DNA of 20,724 nucleotides from Tabrizicola_A sp044377735. Its GTDB lineage: Bacteria > Pseudomonadota > Alphaproteobacteria > Rhodobacterales > Rhodobacteraceae. The position numbers and the translations under genes were made by a program. The stretch covers positions 1 to 20,724 of the forward strand of contig JBILYK010000063.1 of the NCBI GenBank assembly GCA_044377735.1, given 5' to 3'. The notes beneath the pieces are model-generated. The model was not told the DNA's origin. It did not search any database and saw only the letters and a list, made by a program, of their open reading frames with translations. Positions 1-6,707 of this stretch are shown one piece after another (position 1 is the first letter of the stretch; each line of letters starts with the position of its first letter).

Positions 1-1656
1 CTGATGGAGCGCGCCGGGCGGGGCGTGGTCGAGGCGATATTCGAGGAATGGCCGGAGCTGAAGGCAACCTCGCACCGCGCGGTGGTTCTGTGCGGCCCCG
101 GCAACAACGGCGGCGACGGGTTTGTCGTGGCACGGCTGTTGAAGGAGTGGGGCTGGGAGGTGGAGGTCTTCCTTTACGGGGCGCCCAAGACGATGCCACC
201 CGATGCGAAGCTGAATTATGAGCGGTGGTTGGGGATGGGGGAGGTGAGAACGCTGACGGAACGGGCGTTCCGTGCGCCCCATCCTGAATATGGGAACGCC
301 CATGCTGACATCCACGTCGATGCAATCTTCGGGAGTGGGCTGACGCGCCCGCCAGAGGGCGATCTGGCTGGGTTTCTGCGCCATCTTGGTGGTTTCGGCG
401 GGGAGCGTTACCCTCGGCTTGTTGCCATCGATGCTCCGACTGGCCTTTGCCTCGACAGTGGGAGAATGTTGATCGGTGGTTGGGCACGACCTTCTGCCGC
501 GCTCACAGTCACATTTGACTGCCTGCGAGCCGGTCATTTCCTGAAAGAAGGGCCGGAACACTGTGGCCGCGTTGTCGTCGTAGACATTGGCGTCGGCCCC
601 TGGAGGCGGTTGCAAGATCCAGTTCGAAGGCGTGGACATTGGACTGGCGCAGTGCGCCGTGTTCAGTTGGGCTTGGCCGGGTCATGCGCTGAGGGTTTGG
701 GTTTTGCAGGAATGGTGCCGGGTGGTTTCATTCTAAAGATGCTGGGCAAAGCTGGCTGGACGGATGCGCAGAACACACACAAATACTCCCACGGCCACGC
801 CTTGATCATCTCCGGCGATCACGGCCGCGCCGGGGCCGCCCGTCTTGCGGCCCGTGGCGCGCTGCGGATCGGGGCGGGGGTGGTCACTTTGGCCAGCCCG
901 CCCGCCGCCATGGCCGAAAACGCTGCCCGGATGGATGCCATCATGCTGCGCGAGATGGCGGCGCCTGAGGATTTGGCCGCGGTTCTGGCCGACAAGCGGA
1001 TCAACGCGCTGTGCCTTGGGCCGGGGATGGGGACGGGCGCGCGGGAGGCGGGGTTGGTGGAAGTGGCGCTCGGGAGTCGGGCTGAAGCCCGACCTACGGG
1101 CCTCGCGCATGCGGCCCCGCCACCCCCGGCCCCTCCCCACGGGGGGGAGGGGAGGCGCCTTGTGCTGGATGCCGATGCGCTGACGATCCTCTCGCAGTGG
1201 CCTGATCTTTTCGCGGCGCTCCATGCGGATTGCGTCCTTACCCCCCACGCAGGCGAATTCGTGCGGCTTTTCCCTGATATCGCCGAAAAACTGGCCGCCC
1301 CCGCGACCAAAGGCCCCGCCTATTCCAAAGTCGACGCCACGCGAGAGGCGGCAGCGCGCGCGGGATGTGTGGTGCTGTTCAAAGGCCCCGACACCGTGAT
1401 CGCCGACCCCTCGGGCCGCGCAGCCATCAACGCCGCCGTCTATGAACGCGCCGCGCCGTGGCTGGCAACTGCAGGATCAGGCGATGTTCTGGCGGGGTTC
1501 ATCACCGGACTGCTGGCGCGCGGATTCAGCCCGTTTGACGCCGCCTGCACCGGCGCGTGGCTGCATGTCGAATGTGCCCGTTCGTTTGGGCCGGGATTGA
1601 TTGCCGAGGATTTGCCGGAAGAACTGCCCAAGGTGTTCCGAACCCTTGGCCTGTAG
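1..1656 (+). CDS. nnr: Bifunctional NAD(P)H-hydrate epimerase / ADP-dependent NAD(P)H-hydrate dehydratase, 5' end cut by window edge
   Basis: Repairs hydrated NADH and NADPH in the cytoplasm: the N-terminal NnrE part epimerises NAD(P)HX and the C-terminal NnrD part dehydrates it with ADP. Counting from the ATG at 4, the NnrE signature CGPGNNGGDG is at residues 30-39 and VAIDAPTGL near 140-148. NnrD motifs follow: SGDHGRAGAARLA near 270, LGPGMGTG, LVLDADAL, LTPHAGEF, FKGPDTVIADPSG, and ATAGSGDVLAGF near 490, a P-loop-like ADP site. The frame is open at base 1 and the visible start aligns to LMxRAG inside the first helix of YjeF proteins, so about 20-30 residues are probably missing upstream and the ATG at 4 is not the real start. 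Residues about 357-385 (rich in Pro, Gly and Ala) are not part of the family and come from a palindromic repeat. The linker between the domains (about 195-260) is also long. The stop codon TAG lies inside a 28-bp palindrome. Confidence 0.93.
   Translation: MMERAGRGVVEAIFEEWPELKATSHRAVVLCGPGNNGGDGFVVARLLKEWGWEVEVFLYGAPKTMPPDAKLNYERWLGMGEVRTLTERAFRAPHPEYGNAHADIHVDAIFGSGLTRPPEGDLAGFLRHLGGFGGERYPRLVAIDAPTGLCLDSGRMLIGGWARPSAALTVTFDCLRAGHFLKEGPEHCGRVVVVDIGVGPWRRLQDPVRRRGHWTGAVRRVQLGLAGSCAEGLGFAGMVPGGFILKMLGKAGWTDAQNTHKYSHGHALIISGDHGRAGAARLAARGALRIGAGVVTLASPPAAMAENAARMDAIMLREMAAPEDLAAVLADKRINALCLGPGMGTGAREAGLVEVALGSRAEARPTGLAHAAPPPPAPPHGGEGRRLVLDADALTILSQWPDLFAALHADCVLTPHAGEFVRLFPDIAEKLAAPATKGPAYSKVDATREAAARAGCVVLFKGPDTVIADPSGRAAINAAVYERAAPWLATAGSGDVLAGFITGLLARGFSPFDAACTGAWLHVECARSFGPGLIAEDLPEELPKVFRTLGL
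1076..1152. repeat. Palindromic repeat element inserted in frame in nnr
   Basis: Two inverted repeats sit side by side. The first is GTCGGGCT at 1076-1083, spacer GA, then AGCCCGAC at 1086-1093, followed by CTAC. The second is CCCCTCCCC at 1130-1138, a 5-nt spacer, then GGGGAGGGG at 1144-1152. The stretch is a multiple of three in effect, has no stop, and adds about 28 residues just before the LVLDADAL strand of the NnrD domain, where family members normally have a short turn. Read on the minus strand the first repeat begins GTAGG, like the palindrome at 1653-1680, which suggests one REP-like family. Whether it is mobile is an inference. Confidence 0.7.
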
Positions 1657-1680
1657 GATGGGCAATATTGCCCATCCTAC
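1653..1680. repeat. Perfect 28-bp palindrome carrying both stop codons of nnr and xth
   Basis: GTAGGATGGGCAAT at 1653-1666 is followed directly by its exact reverse complement at 1667-1680. The TAG stop of nnr is 1654-1656 on the plus strand and the TAG stop of xth is 1679-1677 on the minus strand, so one symmetric element ends both convergent genes. In RNA it would form a strong hairpin from either side, so it may act as a bidirectional transcription terminator or 3'-end stabiliser. There is no T-tract, so it is not a classic intrinsic terminator. The design (GTAGG, then GGGC and GCCC, then CCTAC) resembles the element inside nnr. Confidence 0.85.
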
Positions 1681-2456
1681 GCGTCAAGCGCGACCCAGAT
1701 CGGCACATGGTCTGACGGTTTTTCGCCCGCCCGCACCTGTTTGTCGATCTGGCAATCCTTCAGCAGATCGGCGGCTTGCGGCGACAAAAGCAGATGGTCG
1801 ATGCGGATGCCGTTGTTACGCTCCCACGCGCCGGCCTGATAATCCCAGAACGTGTATTGGCCGGGGGCCGGGTTGTGGGCGCGCAAGGCGTCAGTCAGGC
1901 CAAGCGCCACAAGGCGGCGGTAAGCGGCGCGGGATTGGGGCAGGGCCAGCGCGTCGGTGGTCCATAGCTCTGGCTTTGCTGCGTCGATGTCTTGTGGGAT
2001 GACGTTGTAATCCCCGCAAAAAACGGTGGGCTCTTCCAGAGCCAGAAGCTCCTTTGCCCGGGCTTCCATGCGGGACATCCAGGCCAGCTTGTAGTCGTAC
2101 TTCGGTCCCGGCGCAGGGTTGCCGTTGGGCAGATAGAGCCCGCAAACCCGGATTGGGCGGCGACCGATCACTGTGGCTTCGATCCAGCGGGCCTGCTCAT
2201 CCGTGTCATCGCCGGGCAGACCGCGCGTCACGTCCTCAAGCGGCAGCTTCGACAGGATCGCCACGCCGTTAAAGCTTTTCTGACCATGGGTTTCCACCCT
2301 GTAGCCCATCGCCTCGAACATCTCGCGCGGGAAGCCTTCATCCACTGACTTGATTTCTTGCAGGCAGACCACGTCGGGTTGGGCGGCGGCCAGCCAGGCG
2401 GGAAGGGCGTCAATCCGCGCCTTGATACCATTGATGTTGAAGGTCGCGAGTTTCAT
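1677..2456 (-). CDS. xth: Exodeoxyribonuclease III
   Basis: Mg-dependent AP endonuclease and 3'-5' exonuclease for base excision repair, 259 aa, the usual length for XthA proteins. Visible catalytic motifs of the exonuclease/endonuclease/phosphatase fold are FNING (Asn7), LQEIK (Glu34), GLYLPNG (Tyr108), GDYN (Asp149 and Asn151), RIDHLLLS, and SDHVP near the end (Asp249, His250). The start ATG at 2456 has an AGGCAGGA ribosome binding site close upstream. It ends inside the palindrome shared with nnr, and the unrecognised 239-aa gene lies 59 bp upstream on the same strand, so the two may be cotranscribed. No key residue is missing, so the function call is firm; the gene name follows the E. coli homologue. 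Confidence 0.95.
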   Translation of the reverse strand: MKLATFNINGIKARIDALPAWLAAAQPDVVCLQEIKSVDEGFPREMFEAMGYRVETHGQKSFNGVAILSKLPLEDVTRGLPGDDTDEQARWIEATVIGRRPIRVCGLYLPNGNPAPGPKYDYKLAWMSRMEARAKELLALEEPTVFCGDYNVIPQDIDAAKPELWTTDALALPQSRAAYRRLVALGLTDALRAHNPAPGQYTFWDYQAGAWERNNGIRIDHLLLSPQAADLLKDCQIDKQVRAGEKPSDHVPIWVALDA

Positions 2457-2515
2457 GTCCTGCCTTCCGGGTTGCCATGGCCCGTTCTAGGCGCAGGGCC
2501 GGATGGCGGCAAGCC

Positions 2516-3235
2516 TCAGACCTGCAAGGCTGCCTTGGGTTCGGCGGCGCGGCGCCACAGCGCGTCAAGCGCATCAATCTGGGCCGGGTCAAAGCGGTGC
2601 GCCTCTTGCCAATAGCGACCCGAGGGCACCATGTAGCCAAGCTCCGCCTCACGCAGCAGAGCCTGTTCGGCCAAGCTTTCGTTATGGCGGATCAGCGGGA
2701 TGGTGGAGAGAGTTTGGCGGCTGGCACGTGGGAAGACCAGCCGCGACGGGCCTGTAGACAGGTTCACCACCTGGCAGCCCAGACGCGCGGCCAGCACCAT
2801 GAACCGTGCCGACTTTGCCTCAATCGAGCGTAAGGTCACGTCGGGGCGCAGCGGGTCGGCGGTTCCGGTGCCGTAGAAGTGCGTCGGCCCGCTTTGTGGA
2901 TAATGCATGTCGCAGCCAAAAAACGCCATGCAGCGCGGGCGCAGCGCCTGCAGCGCCCAATAGGCGGCGGTGAACGCCATGGTGCCACCGGCATAGACAA
3001 AGCCGCCCTGAGCGTTCTGTGCGGGCACGAACTCTGCCTCGCTGACCAGTCTTTGGCCTGCAGCCGGGCTGGGTAGGCGGCTGGCAGGGAAATCCCAAGG
3101 ATAGACGAGATAGTCCCAATCAGGGCGCAAGGCATGGGCGTTGTTGATGGCGACGATGGCATCAAAGGGCGTACGCGGCCAGGTGCGGGTTTCAACCGCC
3201 ATGGGGGCCGAGCCAAGGATCAAGATCGTTGTCAT
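2516..3235 (-). CDS. Conserved-looking protein of unknown function, possible Rossmann-like fold
   Basis: 239 aa, not recognised with confidence. The N-terminus MTTILILGSAPMA looks like the first strand and glycine turn of a nucleotide-binding fold, followed by FDAIVAINNAH and WDYLVYPWDFP. The central segment FFGCDMHYPQSGPTHFYG is the most distinctive motif and recalls short sugar- or nucleotide-binding segments in phage and surface-glycan proteins of the DUF115/sialyltransferase-like kind, but I cannot establish this. There is no signal peptide or membrane segment, so it is probably cytoplasmic. The ATG at 3235 has only a weak ribosome binding site. Base composition matches the neighbours, so there is no sign of transfer. 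It sits just upstream of xth on the same strand, which says little about its job. Confidence 0.75.
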   Translation of the reverse strand: MTTILILGSAPMAVETRTWPRTPFDAIVAINNAHALRPDWDYLVYPWDFPASRLPSPAAGQRLVSEAEFVPAQNAQGGFVYAGGTMAFTAAYWALQALRPRCMAFFGCDMHYPQSGPTHFYGTGTADPLRPDVTLRSIEAKSARFMVLAARLGCQVVNLSTGPSRLVFPRASRQTLSTIPLIRHNESLAEQALLREAELGYMVPSGRYWQEAHRFDPAQIDALDALWRRAAEPKAALQV

Positions 3236-3303
3236 CGGTTCGTGCGCCCCATTTGCTTGTCATAACAAGACCTAGGGTGATCTGGCGCGAAGTCACAAGA
3301 TTT

Positions 3304-3319
3304 GTCGGCTTATGCCGAT
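3304..3319 (-). terminator. Short hairpin just after the HesB/IscA gene
   Basis: TCGGC at 3305-3309, loop TTAT, GCCGA at 3314-3318, starting directly after the stop codon of the minus-strand gene. The following minus-strand sequence has no T-run, so termination is only a possibility. A second weak inverted repeat (CTTG, 6 nt, CAAG) lies in the same 84-bp gap before the 239-aa gene. Confidence 0.3.
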
Positions 3320-3646
3320 TTAGATCGAGAAACTGGTCCCGCAGCCACAAGAGGCGGTGGCATTCGGGTTCTCGATCACAAAGCGCGCGCCGATCAGTTC
3401 TTCGGTGAAATCCACCACCGCATTGGCCAGAAACGGCAAGGACACCTCGTCGATCAAGACCTTTTGGCCGTTCTTTTCCAAGATCAGATCGCCCTCGGCG
3501 GGCTCATCCAAGCGTATGTCATAGGAAAAACCCGAACACCCCCCGCCGAGCACGCCAACGCGCAGGGCCGTGCCCTCACCGGTCATCTGGGCAATTTCGG
3601 CAAGGCGCGAGTAGGCGCGGTCGGTGACATGGGGGGGCAGGTTCAT
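3320..3646 (-). CDS. erpA: HesB/IscA/ErpA-type iron-sulfur cluster assembly protein
   Basis: A-type carrier that receives Fe-S clusters from the scaffold and passes them to apoproteins. From the ATG at 3646 it is 108 aa, normal for the family, with the three conserved ligand cysteines: Cys37 in GGGCSGF, and Cys100 and Cys102 in the C-terminal SCGCGTSF. The ATG at 3646 is preferred over an upstream TTG at 3664 because AGGAC lies about 9 nt before it and family members begin at this point. It is divergent from dgt, with a 72-bp gap that must hold both promoters. No isc or suf genes are adjacent in the window. Whether it is the ErpA, IscA or SufA orthologue cannot be decided from sequence alone, so the symbol is tentative. 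Confidence 0.88.
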   Translation of the reverse strand: MNLPPHVTDRAYSRLAEIAQMTGEGTALRVGVLGGGCSGFSYDIRLDEPAEGDLILEKNGQKVLIDEVSLPFLANAVVDFTEELIGARFVIENPNATASCGCGTSFSI

Positions 3647-3718
3647 GGGTCTTGTCCTGTTCAAAGCCGATGAATTGAATATAGTGTGAGATCAGCAGTT
3701 GAACAAGAACGGCGGAAG

Positions 3719-4891
3719 ATGACCCTTGCCCCCTATGCCTGCCAGCCCGACGCTTCGCGTGGGCGGCTTTTTGTCGAACGTATGTCGTCGTTTCGCAGCC
3801 CCTTCCAGCGCGACCGCGACCGGATCATTCATTCCTCGGCCTTTCGGCGGCTTAAGCACAAGACACAGGTCTTTGTCGAGCATGAGGGCGATTACTATCG
3901 CACGCGGTTGACCCATTCGATCGAGGTGGCGCAGGTGGCGCGCACGATCTCGGGCGTTCTGGGGCTGAACACCGATCTGGCCGAATGTATCGCGCTGGCC
4001 CATGATCTGGGCCACACGCCCTTTGGCCATACCGGTGAAGATGCCTTGGCGGCCCTGATGGCGCCCTATGGCGGGTTTGACCATAATGCGCAGGCCTTGC
4101 GGATCGTGACGCGGCTTGAGCGGCATTATGCCGATTTCGATGGGCTGAACCTGACCTGGGAAAGCCTTGAAGGGATTGCCAAGCACAATGGTCCCGTGAC
4201 TGGGCCGAATGCCGATGCCAAGCATGCAGGTCCCTTGCCCTATGCGCTGGCCGAGGTGAATGCAGTCTGGGATCTGGAGTTGCACACCCATGCCAGCGCC
4301 GAGGCGCAGGTTGCGGCGATTGCCGATGATGTGGCCTATTCCCATCATGACCTGCACGACGGTTTGCGCTCGGGCTTGTTCAGCGAGGCGGATCTGATGG
4401 ATCTGCCAGTCACCGGCCCCGCCTTTGAGGAGGTGGACCGGTTATATCCGGGCCTTGAGAAGATGCGCCGTCGGCATGAGGCGTTGCGGCGGGTCTTTGG
4501 CCGCATGGTGGACGATGTGATCGCGGTGGCGCGGGGGCGACTGGACTCGGCCCAGCCAAAATCGGTGGACGAGATTCGCGCAATGGGGACCACGATGATC
4601 CGCTTTTCCAAACCGCTGTATCAAGAGTTGAAGGCGATCCGGTCGTTTCTGTTCACCCGGATGTATCGCGCGCCTTCGGTCGTGGTGATGCGAAAGGAAG
4701 TGACCGAGGTGGTCAATGGCCTTTTCCCGCTATTCCTGTCGCGGCCCGAACTGCTGCCCCAAGAGTGGCGGCACGACATTGAGGCGGCACAAGGCGAGAC
4801 GGAACTGGCACGAATCGTGGCCGATTATGTCTCGGGCATGACGGACCGCTTTGCGCTGCAAGAGGGGCAGCGGCTGTTAGGCTCAATCTAG
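3719..4891 (+). CDS. dgt: Deoxyguanosinetriphosphate triphosphohydrolase-like HD-domain protein
   Basis: Predicted to hydrolyse dNTPs to deoxynucleoside and tripolyphosphate, tuning dNTP pools. From the ATG at 3719 it is 390 aa. The N-terminal motif RDRDRIIHSSAFRRLKHKTQ is typical of dGTPase-like proteins of alphaproteobacteria. The HD metal site is visible as His66 (RLTHSIEV) and His95-Asp96 (ALAHDLGHTPFGH), with a further histidine cluster in KHNGP and DDVAYSHHD. A GTG at 3686 is an in-frame alternative start, but homologues usually begin MTxAPYACxP, which fits 3719. A possible -10 box TATAGT is at 3680-3685 with no convincing -35. The 3' end overlaps the convergent 100-aa gene by 9 bp. It belongs to the shorter dGTPase-like (type 2) group, so strict dGTP preference should not be assumed. 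Confidence 0.92.
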   Translation: MTLAPYACQPDASRGRLFVERMSSFRSPFQRDRDRIIHSSAFRRLKHKTQVFVEHEGDYYRTRLTHSIEVAQVARTISGVLGLNTDLAECIALAHDLGHTPFGHTGEDALAALMAPYGGFDHNAQALRIVTRLERHYADFDGLNLTWESLEGIAKHNGPVTGPNADAKHAGPLPYALAEVNAVWDLELHTHASAEAQVAAIADDVAYSHHDLHDGLRSGLFSEADLMDLPVTGPAFEEVDRLYPGLEKMRRRHEALRRVFGRMVDDVIAVARGRLDSAQPKSVDEIRAMGTTMIRFSKPLYQELKAIRSFLFTRMYRAPSVVVMRKEVTEVVNGLFPLFLSRPELLPQEWRHDIEAAQGETELARIVADYVSGMTDRFALQEGQRLLGSI

Positions 4892-5185
4892 GCCCGCCGA
4901 TGCCGCGAGATCGGCCAGCGGAATGTTGGGCTGCGCGCTGGCACCTTGGGCCAAGAACCGCCTCACCAAGGTTAGGCCGCAGGTTTCCAGAACGACACAG
5001 AAAAGCGGTCTGCAAACGCGATTCTGCGCCATGGCGATATCGCCGGTCTGTAGCGCGTCAATCAAGGCTTCATCTGGGTCATTGGTGGCATCAGCGGTGC
5101 CCACAGGTGAGGGCAGGGCGCGTTTTGCCAAGGTGAGGGCCAGTTGGGCGATAAAGCGAGCACGCTGCAAAAGGCTGCCCGACAT
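4883..5185 (-). CDS. Small protein of unknown function downstream of dsbB
   Basis: 100 aa from the ATG at 5185, not recognised. That start lies 4 bp after the dsbB stop, which suggests translational coupling; a longer start at 5227 would overlap dsbB by 38 bp and is less likely. The protein begins with an amphipathic basic helix (QRARFIAQLALTLAKRAL), then an acidic stretch (DPDEALIDALQTGD) and a C-terminal half with two cysteines. There is no clear signal peptide or membrane span. It is the last gene of the yqaA-dsbB run and overlaps dgt tail to tail by 9 bp. Context may hint at a link to envelope disulfide chemistry, but nothing in the sequence shows it. Confidence 0.65.
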   Translation of the reverse strand: MSGSLLQRARFIAQLALTLAKRALPSPVGTADATNDPDEALIDALQTGDIAMAQNRVCRPLFCVVLETCGLTLVRRFLAQGASAQPNIPLADLAASAGLD

Positions 5186-5189
5186 GGCG

Positions 5190-5657
5190 TTAGCCTTTGC
5201 GAGCGGCCAGCGCCCAAAGACCGGCAAGTCCGGTGGAGGCGATCACGTTCCAGCCCGCCATTGACAGCCCAAGGAAGGACCACGCGACCTTGTCACAGGC
5301 GGCCGGGGCGCCGACGCTGACATTGGTGTTCAAAAGATCCGCCGAAGACACATCGCCCAGCGTGTTGACCGCGCATTGCTGCAGACCGGCCCACCAGTCT
5401 TGCTCGACCCCAAAGTGATAGGCCCCGATGGCGGCCGAGGTGAGCACAGCCAATCCAGCCAGTCCGGGTAGGGCGGCACCTTGCCACTTCAGCGCACCAA
5501 GGCCGAGCAGAAGTGCCGCCAGATGCGGCCAGCGTTGCCACAGGCACAAGATGCACGGGTAAAGCCCGCCCAGATGCTGAAAGGCCAGCGCGCCCAGCAA
5601 CAGGCCAGCGGAACCTGCGATGGCAAGCAGGGCAAGATGAGTGCGCGTCAGGATCAC
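5190..5657 (-). CDS. dsbB: Disulfide bond formation protein B (DsbB family)
   Basis: Inner-membrane quinone reductase that re-oxidises the periplasmic dithiol oxidase DsbA. 155 aa, with four hydrophobic segments at roughly 8-28, 44-60, 63-82 and 125-150. The first redox pair is Cys35-Cys38 in YPCILCLWQRWPH, and the second is Cys95 and Cys121 in the periplasmic loop, so all four catalytic cysteines are present. The start ATG at 5657 overlaps the stop of the upstream yqaA-like gene in an ATGA arrangement, showing an operon with coupled translation. No DsbA gene is in the window. Confidence 0.92.
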   Translation of the reverse strand: MILTRTHLALLAIAGSAGLLLGALAFQHLGGLYPCILCLWQRWPHLAALLLGLGALKWQGAALPGLAGLAVLTSAAIGAYHFGVEQDWWAGLQQCAVNTLGDVSSADLLNTNVSVGAPAACDKVAWSFLGLSMAGWNVIASTGLAGLWALAARKG

Positions 5658-6232
5658 AGCAATTTCACCACATAAAAGCCGCCAACCAGAAGGGCCATGG
5701 CCACAGTGAACATAAGCCCAAGCCGCCGTTCAATAAAGTCACGAATGGGTGCGCCGAATTTCCACAAAAGCGCCGCGACAAGGAAAAAGCGCAAGCCTCG
5801 GGCAACAATCGAGGCGATCAGGAACACCCAAAGGTTCAGCCCAGTGCTGCCCGACAGAATGGTGATGACCTTGTAGGGAAAGGGCGTCACCCCGGCGATC
5901 AGCACAGCCCAAGCGCCCCAAGCGTTGTAGTTTTGGGAAAACGTGTCGAAGTGCGCCTTTTGGCCATAAAAGGCAAGAATTGGTTGACCGATACTGTCAA
6001 ACAGTACCGCGCCGATCCAATAGCCGAACAACCCGCCCAGCACCGAGGAAACGGTGGCGATGCCCGCGATCACAAAGGCGCGGCGGGGGGCGGCGAGGAT
6101 CATCGGGATCATCAAAATGTCGGGAGGAATAGGAAAGACCGAGCTTTCGATGAAGGAGATAAGGGCCAAAACCCAAAGCGCGTGCCGATGCTCGGCCATG
6201 CGCAGGGTCCAGTTGTAAAGGGAACGGATCAC
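5654..6232 (-). CDS. YqaA/DedA-like (VTT domain) inner-membrane protein
   Basis: About 192 aa from a GTG at 6232. The DedA/SNARE-associated fold is shown by FIESSVFPIPPDILMIPMIL near the N-terminus, FGYWIGAVLF, and the re-entrant-loop motif AGVTPFPYKVITILSG with its arginine- and proline-containing neighbours (IVARGLRFF). Proteins of this group are thought to move undecaprenyl phosphate or phospholipids across the membrane, and the YqaA branch is poorly defined. The GTG is preferred because homologues start just before a RxLYxWTL motif and GGAAAG lies upstream. The in-frame ATG at 6328 would add 32 charged, non-conserved residues. It is the first gene of the run with dsbB and the 100-aa gene, and is transcribed away from the tRNA. 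Confidence 0.85.
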   Translation of the reverse strand: MIRSLYNWTLRMAEHRHALWVLALISFIESSVFPIPPDILMIPMILAAPRRAFVIAGIATVSSVLGGLFGYWIGAVLFDSIGQPILAFYGQKAHFDTFSQNYNAWGAWAVLIAGVTPFPYKVITILSGSTGLNLWVFLIASIVARGLRFFLVAALLWKFGAPIRDFIERRLGLMFTVAMALLVGGFYVVKLL

Positions 6233-6411
6233 GAAAGGTCTTTCCAGATGGCTGCGGCGCGACCCCTTATCGGACGTTGAGGTGTCGGACGGCGCGGCGC
6301 GCTTTGCGGCTTTGGCCTTGCCAATCACGGTAAATCGGTGCGGTCAAGCTGGAGATGTGGGGTTTAACGATGTTCACCGCAGTAAGGGCCAAGATTGCTT
6401 GGCGATGGCCG

Positions 6412-6440
6412 TTGACGCCGCCCGCCTGGGCGGCTAAACC
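6412..6440 (+). promoter_or_regulatory. Sigma-70-type promoter of tRNA-Leu with palindromic spacer
   Basis: TTGACG at 6412-6417 and TAAACC at 6435-6440 are separated by exactly 17 bp and placed so that transcription would start about 5 nt before the tRNA. The spacer region holds a perfect inverted repeat, GCCGCCC (6417-6423), GCCT, GGGCGGC (6428-6434), which also includes the last base of the -35 box. Confidence 0.65.
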
Positions 6441-6451
6441 CCTCATCGCTG

Positions 6452-6535
6452 GCCCGAGTGGCGGAATGGTAGACGCAGAGGTTTCAAAAACCTCCGACGC
6501 AAGTCGTGCGAGTTCGAGTCTCGCCTTGGGCACCA
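6452..6535 (+). tRNA. tRNA-Leu (anticodon CAA)
   Basis: The acceptor stem GCCCGAG pairs with CTTGGGC (one G-U pair). The anticodon stem GAGGT/ACCTC encloses the loop TTCAAAA with anticodon CAA, which reads UUG. A long variable arm (CGACGCAAGTCGT region) marks a class II tRNA, the T arm contains GTTCGAGTC, and the CCA end is encoded (6533-6535). It is 84 nt long. The accessory segment begins directly downstream, as is common for tRNA-Leu genes used as integration sites, though no second copy of the tRNA 3' end was seen. Confidence 0.95.
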
Positions 6536-6648
6536 GCTTTCCTTAAAATATGACGATAAGATACTGAAAAAACGTGATTAATCTCTCTGGGATCATACTG
6601 GACGGCTGGACCGCAGGCCAAATTGAAGACCAATCTGGCACCATAAAA

Positions 6649-6670
6649 CTTCCGAAAGGAGGGCTTTTTT
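6649..6670 (+). terminator. Intrinsic terminator downstream of tRNA-Leu
   Basis: CTTCC at 6649-6653, GAAA tetraloop, GGAGG at 6658-6662 (one T-G wobble), then GC and six T's. It lies 113 nt past the tRNA end and probably ends the tRNA primary transcript. The 6536-6648 stretch between holds no ORF; it would be a 3' trailer, or a small RNA released by processing. Confidence 0.6.
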
Positions 6671-6707
6671 GTTCATGACGGATTTCTTCTGACCTGAGAT
6701 GCACCTG

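Noticed and set aside
5513..6280. 255-codon plus-strand frame opposite dsbB and the YqaA-like gene
   Set aside because: Both minus-strand genes have clear motifs and an ATGA overlap; the plus frame is low-complexity charged sequence.
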